Part shown: positions 1 to 7,245 of the stretch, one piece after another
Layout of the letters: each line of letters begins with the position of its first letter
Numbering within the stretch: the first letter of the stretch is position 1
DNA from: Naasia sp. SYSU D00948
Lineage (GTDB): Bacteria; Actinomycetota; Actinomycetes; Actinomycetales; Microbacteriaceae
Direction: 5' to 3'
Assembly (NCBI RefSeq): GCF_017916515.1
Contig: NZ_JAFMTA010000001.1
Location: 930,001 to 994,000 of the forward strand
DNA: 64,000 bases
Notes under the pieces: model-generated
Seen by the model: the letters and a program-made list of their open reading frames with translations, nothing else
Database searches by the model: none
What the model was told of the DNA's origin: nothing
Translations under genes and position numbers: made by a program

Positions 1-164
1 TTGCCGTTGTCGTCGATCCGGCCCGGGCCCACCGCGATGACCTCGCCCTCCTGGGGCTTCTCCTTGGCGGTGTCGGGAATCACGAGACCCGAGGCGGTGG
101 TCTCCTCGGCCTCGACCTGCTGGATGACGATCCGATCCTCGAGCGGCTTGATGGTAACCGGCAC
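1..164 (-). CDS. groES: co-chaperonin GroES (10 kDa), 3' part cut by window edge
   Basis: GroES caps the GroEL cavity during ATP-driven protein folding in the cytoplasm. The 54 visible codons begin [14 protein letters not shown] and include the start of the mobile loop ([12 protein letters not shown]) and the AVGPGR turn typical of GroES; the rest lies left of the window. The start is GTG at 164, with the Shine-Dalgarno AAGAAGAGG just upstream. No other start fits the conserved N-terminus. groEL probably follows to the left (inference). Two CIRCE-type operators flank the candidate promoter upstream, so HrcA heat-shock repression is expected. Confidence 0.95.
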   Translation of the reverse strand, partial: MPVTIKPLEDRIVIQQVEAEETTASGLVIPDTAKEKPQEGEVIAVGPGRIDDNG

Positions 165-196
165 GGTTGACCTCTTCTTTCTTACCTTCGACGTGG

Positions 197-223
197 TTAG
201 CACACGAACCATCGGAGTGCTAA
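197..223. promoter_or_regulatory. CIRCE operator (HrcA site), promoter-proximal copy
   Basis: Inverted repeat TTAGCACAC-N9-GAGTGCTAA, one base away from the CIRCE consensus TTAGCACTC-N9-GAGTGCTAA. It lies 33 nt upstream of the groES start, between the -10 element and the coding region. CIRCE binds the HrcA repressor, which loses activity on heat shock. Confidence 0.9.
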
Positions 224-227
224 AGCG

Positions 228-257
228 AGTCTAGGGGCTTGTTTGGCACTCCTGCAA
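228..257 (-). promoter_or_regulatory. groES promoter (-35/-10) between two CIRCE sites
   Basis: On the minus strand TTGCAG (252-257) and TAGACT (228-233) are separated by 18 nt, a plausible housekeeping sigma promoter. The -10 lies between the two CIRCE repeats and the -35 overlaps the distal one, so HrcA bound at either site would block RNA polymerase. Inferred from sequence only. Confidence 0.6.
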
Positions 258-269
258 TGCGAGTGCCAG
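243..269. promoter_or_regulatory. second CIRCE-like operator, distal copy
   Basis: TTGGCACTC-N9-GAGTGCCAG keeps the GCACTC/GAGTGC core and the nine-base spacer of CIRCE but differs in the outer bases. It overlaps the -35 of the groES promoter. It is also only 39 nt before the proposed start of the divergent methyltransferase gene, so it could affect that gene too. Confidence 0.75.
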
Positions 270-294
270 CAGGGGCAACGCGACCCGCACACCT

Positions 295-300
295 TAACCT
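295..300 (+). promoter_or_regulatory. -10 element, leaderless candidate for the methyltransferase gene
   Basis: TAACCT lies 7 nt before the GTG at 308. This spacing puts the transcription start at or next to the start codon. It supports choosing 308 over the earlier TTG and ATG codons in the same frame. Confidence 0.45.
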
Positions 301-307
301 GGGAGCG

Positions 308-1531
308 GTGCGCGCAGACGAGGTCCGGGAACTGCTGTCGGTGGAGGGGCTGCGGCTCCTCGACCGCATCCCGCCGTACCGCTCGGGAAGCGACGTGCTC
401 CGGACGTCGGCGGAGCTGCGCAAGGCCGGGCATTCCCCGGCCCTCGTCGCGGCGGTCCTCACCCAGGCCCGCCTTCGCGAGCGGGCGAAGGCGAAGTTCG
501 GGGACTTCGCGGAGCGCATGCTGTTCACCGAGGCGGGGCTCGAGCAGGCGACGCGCCTGCCCGTCGCGGCTCTGCACGCCGGGCGGTACGCGCGGGCGGG
601 ACTCCCCCTCGTCGCCGACCTCGGCTGCGGGATCGGCGGCGACGCCATGGCCCTCGCCGCGCTCGACCGGGAGGTGCTGGCGGTCGAGCGGGACGAGTCC
701 ACGGCGGCTCTCGCCGCCTACAACCTGGCGCCCTTCCCCTCGGTGACCGTGACGGTCGGAGATGCCGAATCGACGCCGCTCCCCGACGGGGCCGCCGTGT
801 TCCTCGATCCGGCCCGCCGGACGACCGGGTCGAGCGGCCGCCGGGTGTCCGCCGACGAGTGGACGCCCTCCCTCGACTTCTGCTTCCGGACCGCCGCCGA
901 GCGCCCGACCGGAATGAAGCTGGCGCCCGGGTTCGACCGGAGCCGCATCCCGGAGGACCTCGAGGCGCAGTGGGTGACCGCGGGCGGCGAGACGGTCGAG
1001 CTCACGCTCTGGTCCGGTCCGCTCGCCCGGCCGGGCGTCCGCCGGAGCGCGGTCGTGCTGGGCCCGCAGGGCACCGCGGAGCTCACGGCGGCGGAGGACA
1101 GCCCGGACGCCGCCGTCGCGGCCCTCGGCCGCTACGTGTTCGAGCCGGCCGGGTCCGTGATCCGGGCCCGACTGATCGGCGACCTCGCGCGCGCGGTCGG
1201 CGCCGGGATGCTGAGCGAGGGCATCGCCTACCTGACCGGCGACGCGCTCCCGGATTCGCCGTTCCTCGCCGCGTTCGAGGTCGTCGCGGTGCTCCCGCTC
1301 GATGAGAAGCGGATCTCACGCGAGCTCCGGGACCGCGGCATCGGGCGCCTGGAGATCAAGAAGCGCGGCGTCGACGTCGATCCCGCCGCCTTCCGGAAGC
1401 GGCTCTCCCTGCGCGGCGAGGGCGAGGCGACGCTGCTGCTCGCGCCCGTCGGCGGGAAGCGCACCGCGATCCTCGCCACCAGGGCCGGTCAGCCCGGAAG
1501 CGTCACCGCGGGCGCGAGCACCGCGAAGTAG
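308..1531 (+). CDS. class I SAM-dependent methyltransferase (THUMP-like actinobacterial family)
   Basis: A 407-residue protein. The SAM-binding motif I is DLGCGIGGD at about residues 104-112, followed by the acidic motif (AVERDE). FLDPARR about 50 residues later stands where related enzymes carry the catalytic DPPY-like motif. The C-terminal part (RGIGRLEIKKRGVDVDP) resembles the THUMP-like domain of actinobacterial putative RNA methyltransferases. The substrate is unknown; tRNA or rRNA is an inference. The GTG start is favoured by the -10 at 295-300 and because family members begin near this point; earlier in-frame starts overlap the CIRCE element. The gene converges on and overlaps by 43 bp the DUF4190 gene ending at 1489. 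Confidence 0.8.
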   Translation: MRADEVRELLSVEGLRLLDRIPPYRSGSDVLRTSAELRKAGHSPALVAAVLTQARLRERAKAKFGDFAERMLFTEAGLEQATRLPVAALHAGRYARAGLPLVADLGCGIGGDAMALAALDREVLAVERDESTAALAAYNLAPFPSVTVTVGDAESTPLPDGAAVFLDPARRTTGSSGRRVSADEWTPSLDFCFRTAAERPTGMKLAPGFDRSRIPEDLEAQWVTAGGETVELTLWSGPLARPGVRRSAVVLGPQGTAELTAAEDSPDAAVAALGRYVFEPAGSVIRARLIGDLARAVGAGMLSEGIAYLTGDALPDSPFLAAFEVVAVLPLDEKRISRELRDRGIGRLEIKKRGVDVDPAAFRKRLSLRGEGEATLLLAPVGGKRTAILATRAGQPGSVTAGASTAK

Positions 1532-1785
1532 AGCGTCCACCACGCGAGCGACAGAGCGAGGCCGGCGTAGCCGATCACGAGGGCCCAGGTCGCGAGCCGC
1601 TGTCCGCCCCGACCTGTCTCGGCGATGCGTGCCCGCGCCAGGTGCCCCAGCACGATGCCCGGGATGTGCAGACCGACGAGGGACACCGCGAACGCGGCGA
1701 CGGCGAGCCCGTCCACAGGCGGCCGCCGATCGCGCCCGGCCTGCTCCTCCGGTGGCCGCGGCGGGAGCGTCGGCTCGCCGGTCAC
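1489..1785 (-). CDS. small DUF4190-like membrane protein (copy 4 of a tandem set)
   Basis: A 98-residue protein. Two hydrophobic segments (about residues 27-47 and 68-92) flank a short loop containing GHLARARI, the layout of DUF4190 proteins. The start is GTG at 1785, overlapping the stop of the upstream paralogue in a GTGA (4 nt), so translation is probably coupled. Its function is unknown. It is the last of four related genes in a row, and its 3' end overlaps the convergent methyltransferase gene. Confidence 0.65.
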   Translation of the reverse strand: MTGEPTLPPRPPEEQAGRDRRPPVDGLAVAAFAVSLVGLHIPGIVLGHLARARIAETGRGGQRLATWALVIGYAGLALSLAWWTLYFAVLAPAVTLPG

Positions 1786-2114
1786 AGCGAGGTGAACGCG
1801 GGGAAGGTCGCGAGGAACGCGAACGGCAGGGTCAGGGCGATGCCGATCAGCACCGCCGTGAAGACCCCGAGGGCGATGCCGAGATAGCCCAGCACGAGTC
1901 CGAGGATCGCGTACGCGCGGCCCGCGGGCTCCCGCTGCAGCGCGAGGTGCCCGAGGACGACGGCGACGATGCACGGGACGCCGAGGAAGGCCCATCCCGC
2001 GATCAGGCCCGCCCCGCCGAGGACGAGCGAGGCGATGCCGAGCCCGCGCGGCGGCGCGGCCGGCGGGCCGTCCGTGACCGGGGTCGCGAGGGCGGTGGCG
2101 TGCGGATCGGACAC
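1782..2114 (-). CDS. small DUF4190-like membrane protein (copy 3)
   Basis: A 110-residue protein. A short Pro/Ala-rich N-terminus is followed by three hydrophobic stretches. The signature VVLGHLALQREPAG is typical of DUF4190 proteins, where a G-H-x-A-L motif follows the first transmembrane helices. The start is GTG with the Shine-Dalgarno GGAAGG 4 nt upstream. The stop overlaps the next gene (GTGA). No enzymatic motif is visible, and the role is unknown beyond membrane localisation. Confidence 0.7.
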   Translation of the reverse strand: MSDPHATALATPVTDGPPAAPPRGLGIASLVLGGAGLIAGWAFLGVPCIVAVVLGHLALQREPAGRAYAILGLVLGYLGIALGVFTAVLIGIALTLPFAFLATFPAFTSL

Positions 2115-2172
2115 GGGGCCTTCCGGACATGCGAACCGGCCGGCACCCGAGGGCGCCGACCGGTCCGAGGGA

Positions 2173-2592
2173 TCAGAACGAGGTGCCGGTGTTGTAGGCG
2201 CCCGCCGTGGCGAACAGGATGATCCAGCCGATCAGCGAGATCAGCGCGATGGCGAGCCCCACGAAGCCGAGGATGATGCCGGTGAGCCAGAGGCCCTTGG
2301 GCGCCCAGGGCTCGCGGCTCTTCCCGAGGAAGCCGAGGACGATCGCGGCAGCCGGGATGAACAGCTGCATGATCGAGCCGACGATCGGGATGAAGACGAC
2401 GAAGAACCCGACGACTCCGAGGATGCCGAGGACGAGCGAGATGATGCTCAGCACCGCGGGCTTCTGGGCCGGGGCTCCTCCGCCGGTGTAGGGGCTGGTG
2501 GGGGAGGCGCCGTAGGACGGCGTCGAGGACGCGGGCGTCGCCGAGTACGACGGCTCCTGCGGCGGGACGGGAGGAGGTGTCTGGTCGCTCAT
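2173..2592 (-). CDS. DUF4190-like membrane protein with Pro/Ser-rich N-terminus (copy 2)
   Basis: A 139-residue protein. Residues 1-45 are rich in Pro, Ser, Thr and Tyr and should be disordered. They are followed by hydrophobic segments at about 46-70, 76-90 and 102-130. The start is ATG at 2592 with AAAGGAAG upstream. The layout matches DUF4190-type proteins of actinobacteria, whose function is not established. The gene lies between two paralogues on the same strand, suggesting local duplication. Confidence 0.75.
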   Translation of the reverse strand: MSDQTPPPVPPQEPSYSATPASSTPSYGASPTSPYTGGGAPAQKPAVLSIISLVLGILGVVGFFVVFIPIVGSIMQLFIPAAAIVLGFLGKSREPWAPKGLWLTGIILGFVGLAIALISLIGWIILFATAGAYNTGTSF

Positions 2593-2617
2593 GGTGCTTC
2601 CTTTCGAGAGGCCGGCC

Positions 2618-2914
2618 TCAGCCGGTCGTGATGATTCCCTGCGAGGCAGCGATCCCCGTCGTCACGAGGATGAGGATCACCAGGATGATCGACAGCACGA
2701 TCCCCACGTAGCCGATGACGAGCGCGGCGATGGCGAAGCCTCGCCCGCGCTCGCCGGTGCGCTTGATCTGGCTCATCCCGATGTGACCGAGGATCACCGC
2801 GAAGAGCGAGAGTCCCACCAACGACAGGATGAACGCGATGATGCTCATGACGTTCAGGGGCCGGTCGTAGGCCGAGGGCGCCGAGGCGTAGGAGGGGGGA
2901 AGGGGCTGGCTCAT
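2618..2914 (-). CDS. small DUF4190-like membrane protein (copy 1, first of the set)
   Basis: A 98-residue protein. After a short Pro/Ser/Tyr-rich head there are two hydrophobic segments flanking GHIGMSQIKRTGERGRG, the DUF4190 pattern. The ATG at 2914 is preferred (MSQPLPPSYAS). An upstream GTG at 2938 is in frame but its own reading begins over the AGGAG sequence. A good promoter (2969-2997) precedes it, so this gene probably leads the four-gene DUF4190 operon. Function unknown. Confidence 0.75.
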   Translation of the reverse strand: MSQPLPPSYASAPSAYDRPLNVMSIIAFILSLVGLSLFAVILGHIGMSQIKRTGERGRGFAIAALVIGYVGIVLSIILVILILVTTGIAASQGIITTG

Positions 2915-2968
2915 AGCGGAGGACGCTCCTGGATTCACAGCAACACCGAAGGTTCGGCGGGCCGTGCC

Positions 2969-2997
2969 ATAGTCCCAGCACCGCTATGGGCTGTCAA
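2969..2997 (-). promoter_or_regulatory. promoter of the DUF4190 gene cluster
   Basis: Minus strand: TTGACA (2992-2997), 17-nt spacer, GACTAT (2969-2974). The -35 is a perfect match to the sigma-70 family consensus. It lies about 55 nt upstream of the ATG at 2914. Confidence 0.65.
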
Positions 2998-3059
2998 TCA
3001 CCTGGCAGCGTGTTGAGGCGCGCGTACGGGGCGCGGCGGACGAAGGGCGACGTCAGCGC

Positions 3060-4124
3060 TCAGGGAACGAGGACCTCGGTCACGGGCAGTGTCGAGTCGG
3101 CCCCGAAGGCGGGACCCGAGGGCGCGCGCCCGGCCGCCACGAGCCCGGCCCCGACGGCGGCGATCATCGCGCCGTTGTCCGTGCAGAGCGACAGCGGCGG
3201 GATGCGCAGGGCCACCCCCGCCGCGGCGCACCGCTCCTCGGCCAGTCTCCGCACCCGCGCGTTAGCGACGACACCACCTCCGAGCAGGAGGCGGGGAACG
3301 CCGCGATCGGTGCAGGCGGCGACCGCCTTCCCGATCAGCACGTCCGCGACGGCCTCGCGGAAGCTCGCCGCCACGTCCGCGACGGGCAGCGTCCGCCCCT
3401 CGTCGTCCGCCTTCTCGACCCAGCGCGCCACCGCGGTCTTGAGGCCGGAGAAGGAGAAGTCGTACCGGTGGCGCTCCAGGTCCCGCGGCTGGGTCAGGCC
3501 GCGGGGGAAGCGGATGGCCGCGGGGTCCCCGTCCTTCGCCGCGCGGTCGATCTCGGGCCCGCCCGGATAGGGCAGGCCGAGGAGGCGCGCGACCTTGTCG
3601 AACGCCTCGCCCGCGGCGTCGTCGATGGTCTCGCCGAGCAGCTCGACGTCGTCCAGGAGGTCGCGGACGAGCAGCAGGGAGGTGTGACCGCCGGAGACGA
3701 GGAGGGCGACTGTCGCCTCGTCGAGCGGCGGAGCCGGCTCCTCCCCCGGCGGCCGCAGCAGATCCGCGCCGACGTGCCCGATGAGGTGATTGACCCCGTA
3801 CAGCGGCAGGCCGGTCGCGGCGGCGAGCCCCTTGGCCGCGCCGATGCCGACCATGAGCGCTCCGGCGAGCCCGGGCCCCGCCGTCACGGCGAGTGCGTCG
3901 AGGTCGGCGAGCCGCACCCCGGCCTCGTCGAGAGCTCGCTGCAGCGCGGGCTCGATCGCCTCGAGGTGCGCCCGCGCGGCCACCTCGGGCACGACGCCGC
4001 CGTACCGGGCGTGCTCCTCCATCGAGGACGCGATGACGTTCGCCAGGAGCTCGCGGCCCCGGACGATCCCGACTCCCGTCTCGTCGCACGAGGTCTCGAT
4101 GCCGAGGACGAGGGGGCCGGTCAC
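3060..4124 (-). CDS. tsaD: tRNA N6-adenosine threonylcarbamoyltransferase TsaD
   Basis: TsaD transfers the threonylcarbamoyl group onto A37 of ANN-decoding tRNAs (t6A), working with TsaB and TsaE. Signatures seen: [10 protein letters not shown] at the N-terminus, TAGPGL, the metal-binding NHLIGH (two His), LVSGGHTS and the C-terminal CTDNGAMIA with its metal Asp. The length (354 aa) is normal. I prefer the GTG at 4124, which overlaps the rimI stop as GTGA and has AGGGGAG 5 nt upstream, over the GTG two codons earlier, which would leave no room for a ribosome site. Last gene of the tsaE-tsaB-rimI-tsaD run. Confidence 0.97.
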   Translation of the reverse strand: MTGPLVLGIETSCDETGVGIVRGRELLANVIASSMEEHARYGGVVPEVAARAHLEAIEPALQRALDEAGVRLADLDALAVTAGPGLAGALMVGIGAAKGLAAATGLPLYGVNHLIGHVGADLLRPPGEEPAPPLDEATVALLVSGGHTSLLLVRDLLDDVELLGETIDDAAGEAFDKVARLLGLPYPGGPEIDRAAKDGDPAAIRFPRGLTQPRDLERHRYDFSFSGLKTAVARWVEKADDEGRTLPVADVAASFREAVADVLIGKAVAACTDRGVPRLLLGGGVVANARVRRLAEERCAAAGVALRIPPLSLCTDNGAMIAAVGAGLVAAGRAPSGPAFGADSTLPVTEVLVP

Positions 4125-4597
4125 GAGCACTCCCCTGGGCGCGCTGCGACGCGGCGCATCACGACGGCGTCCACTCCGTCGGGCTGGTAATAGCCGCGGC
4201 GGAGGCCGATGTCCTCGAAGCCGAGGGAGCGGTACAGCTGCTGGGCCGCGGGATTGTCGGCCCGCACCTCCAGGAAGACCCGGTACGCCCCGCGCTCCCG
4301 CGCCTCGCGGAGCAGCTCGACGACGAGGCGGCGCCCCAGGCCCCGGCGCCGGGCGCCCTCGGCGACCGCGACCGTCTGCACGTCCGCGTCGCCCGTGCCC
4401 ACGGGAGCGAGCAGACCGGCGTAGCCCTCGATGCGCCCGTCCTCCGTCTCCGCAACGAGGTAGTAGGTGTTCCGGTCCTCGAGCTCGGCGCGCATCATCG
4501 GCGAGGACCAGGCATCGGTGGGGAAGGTGGTCCGCTCGATGTCCATGATCGGGTCCAGGTCCCGGACGGACGCCCGGCGCAGGGTCCAGGTCTCCAT
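4121..4597 (-). CDS. rimI: ribosomal-protein S18 alanine N-acetyltransferase-like GNAT protein RimI
   Basis: A GNAT-fold acetyltransferase of 158 residues. Motif A ([13 protein letters not shown], acetyl-CoA pyrophosphate loop) and motif B ([17 protein letters not shown]) are both present. RimI acetylates the N-terminal Ala of ribosomal protein S18 in E. coli. In actinobacteria the rimI between tsaB and tsaD has broader or uncertain N-terminal targets. The ATG start overlaps the tsaB stop (TGATG), and its stop overlaps tsaD (GTGA), so it is translationally coupled on both sides. Confidence 0.93.
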   Translation of the reverse strand: METWTLRRASVRDLDPIMDIERTTFPTDAWSSPMMRAELEDRNTYYLVAETEDGRIEGYAGLLAPVGTGDADVQTVAVAEGARRRGLGRRLVVELLREARERGAYRVFLEVRADNPAAQQLYRSLGFEDIGLRRGYYQPDGVDAVVMRRVAARPGECS

Positions 4598-5208
4598 CAG
4601 CTCACCCGCTTCGGGGCCGACAGGGTCACGTCCGGCGAGCGCAGGTACAGCGGGACGACCGGAGCCGGGGCGCGGCCGGCCGCCAGGACCCGCTCGGCGA
4701 CGAGCCCGAGCATCCCCGCCGGCACCGCTGTCGCGTCGATCCGGCGCTCGCGGGCCGGCACGTCGGCCGGGCGAGCGAGCGCCGGGCCCTCGTCCCGGAT
4801 CGGGAGGCCTGCGGCATCCAGTCCCCGGTAGCGGGACCAGTAGAGCTCGCGGCGCCGCGCATCCGTGACGACGAGGAGCTCCCCGGAGGGGTCCGCCTCG
4901 TACGCGGCCGCGGCGACGGCATCGTGGCTCACGACGCCGAGCGCGGGCCGTGCCGCGGCGAGCGCGAAGGCGCGTCCGGCCGCCATGCCGACCCGGAGCC
5001 CCGTGAAGGGCCCCGGCCCGACGCCGATCGCGACCGCGTCCAGATCGGCGACGCCCACGCCGGCCTCGCGGAGCACCGCGGTGATCAGCTCGCCCACCAC
5101 CTCGGCGTGTCGCAGTGTGTCCGCGACCGCGCGCTCGGCGAGGATCCCGCGCGCGCCGTCGACGACCGCGGCCGCGGTTCCGGCCGAGCTGTCGATCGCG
5201 AGGAGCAC
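4597..5208 (-). CDS. tsaB: tRNA threonylcarbamoyladenosine biosynthesis protein TsaB
   Basis: An ASKHA-fold scaffold of the t6A complex that binds TsaD and TsaE; it lacks its own catalytic metal site. The 203 residues include the N-terminal [23 protein letters not shown], and [13 protein letters not shown], the TsaB signature. The start is GTG at 5208. A -10-like TAGGCT lies 6 nt upstream, so this gene may also be transcribed as a leaderless mRNA besides reading through from tsaE, 91 bp away. TGATG overlap with rimI. Confidence 0.95.
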   Translation of the reverse strand: MLLAIDSSAGTAAAVVDGARGILAERAVADTLRHAEVVGELITAVLREAGVGVADLDAVAIGVGPGPFTGLRVGMAAGRAFALAAARPALGVVSHDAVAAAAYEADPSGELLVVTDARRRELYWSRYRGLDAAGLPIRDEGPALARPADVPARERRIDATAVPAGMLGLVAERVLAAGRAPAPVVPLYLRSPDVTLSAPKRVS

Positions 5209-5214
5209 CGGACA

Positions 5215-5220
5215 AGCCTA
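5215..5220 (-). promoter_or_regulatory. -10 element, leaderless candidate for tsaB
   Basis: TAGGCT on the minus strand, 6 nt before the tsaB GTG. It sits in the 91-nt tsaE-tsaB gap, an unusually wide gap in an otherwise overlapping operon, which supports an internal promoter. Confidence 0.45.
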
Positions 5221-5299
5221 CGAGCCGCGTCCGAGGCGCACGACGCGAGGCGGTCGGCGCCCCCGCCGACGGTTACTGCAATGCCGAGCGGAGCAGGGC

Positions 5300-5761
5300 T
5301 CAGACGGGGAGGGCGTCCGCCCAGCGCGCCCCGAACCCCTCGACGGTGACGACGCGGGGCTGGTCCTCGTCGTCCCCGCCCGCGGCGCGCTGGATCGTGA
5401 CGTCGAGCCGGTCGTCGACGAGCCCCTCCACCATCCCCGCGCCCCACTCGACGACGACGACCGAGCCGGCGAAGTCGATGTCCAGGTCGTCGAGCTCGAG
5501 TGCGGACCCGAGCCGGTACGCGTCGACGTGCACGAGGGGCGGACCGCCGGCGAGCGAGGGATGCGTCCGGGCGAGCACGAAGGTCGGGCTGGTGACGGGC
5601 CCGCGCACGGAGAGCGCCTCGCCGATCCCGCGCGTCAGGGTCGTCTTCCCGGCCCCGAGCGGCCCTGCGAGCACGACCACGTCGCCGGCGCGCAGGGCGC
5701 TGCCGATCCGCACGCCGAGCTCGTGCATGCCGTCGGCCGTCGGCACCTCGAGCCGGGTCAC
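5300..5761 (-). CDS. tsaE: tRNA threonylcarbamoyladenosine biosynthesis ATPase TsaE
   Basis: A P-loop ATPase needed for TsaD turnover in t6A synthesis. Of 153 residues, Walker A is GPLGAGKT (33-40), followed by GPVTSPTFVLARTHP and HVDAYRL, both diagnostic for TsaE, and a Walker B-like VVVVEWGAGM. The start is GTG at 5761, overlapping the alr stop by 4 nt (GTGA). A longer reading of the same frame runs far into alr and is not credible. Confidence 0.95.
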   Translation of the reverse strand: MTRLEVPTADGMHELGVRIGSALRAGDVVVLAGPLGAGKTTLTRGIGEALSVRGPVTSPTFVLARTHPSLAGGPPLVHVDAYRLGSALELDDLDIDFAGSVVVVEWGAGMVEGLVDDRLDVTIQRAAGGDDEDQPRVVTVEGFGARWADALPV

Positions 5762-6864
5762 CGCGGGGTCCGCTGCACCCGGGGACCGATGCGGGTGACG
5801 ATCTCGTAGTTGATGGTCCCGGCCCACTCGGCCCACTCGTCCGCCGACGGAACTCCTGCCGCCGGATCCCCGAAGAGCACGGCCTCGTCGCCCACGGCCA
5901 CCGGGGTGTCCCCCACGTCGACCACGAGCTGGTCCATGGCGATCCGGCCGCGGACGGGATGCCGGGCGCCCGCGATCCACACCTCCGCGCTCCCGGAGGC
6001 GGCACGCGGAACGCCGTCCGCGTAGCCGAGCGGCACGAGCGCGAGCCGGGTCGCGGCGGGCGCCCGCCAGGTGTAGTCGTAGGAGACGCCGGCGCCCGCC
6101 GCGACGGTCCGGACCGCCGCGACCCGGGTGCGGAGCGTCATCGCCGGCCGGAGCCCCAGATCGTCGCCAGCCTCGTCCGCGAACGGGGACAGTCCGTAGG
6201 CGCCGATGCCGAGGCGGACGAGGTCGAAGCGCGCGGCCGGGCGGCGGATCGCGCCGGCGGTCGCGGCGAGGTGGCGCAGCTCGGGCCGCAGGCCGGCCTC
6301 CTCCGCGAGGGCGAGGGCGGACCGGAACGACTCGAGGGCGTCGGCGTCGTCCTCGGGGGACGCGTTCGAGAGGTGCGACATCACGCCGCGGACGGCGAGA
6401 GCGCCGGAGCGCTCCAGCTCGGCGGCGCGGCGGAAGACCGCAGGCCAGTCCTCTGGGGCGAGGCCGTTGCGGCTCAGGCCGGTCTCGACCTTGAACTGCA
6501 CGTGCGGGCGCGCTCGGGCACCGGAGGACGCGACGGCCTCGAGCTGCGCCGGCGTCGAGACGCCGATGTCGACCCCGACGTCGATCGCCGCGCGGAAGTC
6601 GGCCTCCGGGTCGTGCAGCCAGGCGAGCATCGGGGCCCGGATCCCCTCGGCGCGCAGGACCAAAGCCTCGGCGAGGTCGGCCACGCCGAGCCAGTCCGCT
6701 CCCCCGGCGAGTGCGGCCTCCGCGGCGGCGACCGCCCCGTGGCCGTAGCCGTTCGCCTTGACGACGACCATCGCGTGCGGCGTGCCGGCGACCGCCCGGA
6801 GCCGGGCGACGTTGGCGCTGATCGCGCCGAGGTCGACGACCGCCTCGCGCAGTGGGCCGCTCAC
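5758..6864 (-). CDS. alr: alanine racemase
   Basis: A PLP enzyme interconverting L- and D-alanine for peptidoglycan. Of 368 residues, the PLP lysine lies in VVVKANGYGHG (K36). The substrate-binding RLGIGAYG and the second catalytic tyrosine in GVSYDYTW are present, as is the C-terminal MDQLVVDVG. The start is GTG at 6864, overlapping the acpS stop (GTGA). Cytoplasmic. Its position between acpS and tsaE is common in actinobacteria. Confidence 0.97.
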   Translation of the reverse strand: MSGPLREAVVDLGAISANVARLRAVAGTPHAMVVVKANGYGHGAVAAAEAALAGGADWLGVADLAEALVLRAEGIRAPMLAWLHDPEADFRAAIDVGVDIGVSTPAQLEAVASSGARARPHVQFKVETGLSRNGLAPEDWPAVFRRAAELERSGALAVRGVMSHLSNASPEDDADALESFRSALALAEEAGLRPELRHLAATAGAIRRPAARFDLVRLGIGAYGLSPFADEAGDDLGLRPAMTLRTRVAAVRTVAAGAGVSYDYTWRAPAATRLALVPLGYADGVPRAASGSAEVWIAGARHPVRGRIAMDQLVVDVGDTPVAVGDEAVLFGDPAAGVPSADEWAEWAGTINYEIVTRIGPRVQRTPR

Positions 6865-7217
6865 GTCACGCGCTCCGCCACGACGAAGGCGCACGCGATG
6901 CCGGCGTCGTGGGTGAGCGACAGGTGCAGATGGGTGATGTGCCGCGTCGCGAGGGCCTCGGCCACGCGTCCGCTGGCGGTGATCCCGGGGTTGCCGTGCT
7001 CGTCGGAGTCCACCGACATGTCGAGCCAGCGGAACCCTGGGATCTCGCCGAGGGCCTTGATGAGCGCCTCCTTGGCGGCGAACCGTGCGGCGAGCGACGA
7101 GTTCGACCGGTTCCGCTCGTGCTCGTGGAACAGGCGCGGCAGCAGCGCGGGCGTCCGGCGCACCGCCCGGTCGAAGCGGGCGATGTCGACGACGTCCACT
7201 CCGATCCCGACGATCAC
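6861..7217 (-). CDS. acpS: holo-[acyl-carrier-protein] synthase AcpS
   Basis: AcpS transfers 4'-phosphopantetheine from CoA to the serine of ACP. The 118-residue length is typical. The Mg-binding motif GIGVDVVDI (D8) and the RFAAKEALIKAL motif with catalytic Glu50 are both visible. The start is GTG at 7217. It lies 28 nt after glmS and overlaps alr by 4 nt, so it is in the glmS-acpS-alr-tsaE run. Confidence 0.96.
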   Translation of the reverse strand: MIVGIGVDVVDIARFDRAVRRTPALLPRLFHEHERNRSNSSLAARFAAKEALIKALGEIPGFRWLDMSVDSDEHGNPGITASGRVAEALATRHITHLHLSLTHDAGIACAFVVAERVT

Positions 7218-7245
7218 CGCCGCTCCGCTCCCCGAACGCCGCGCG

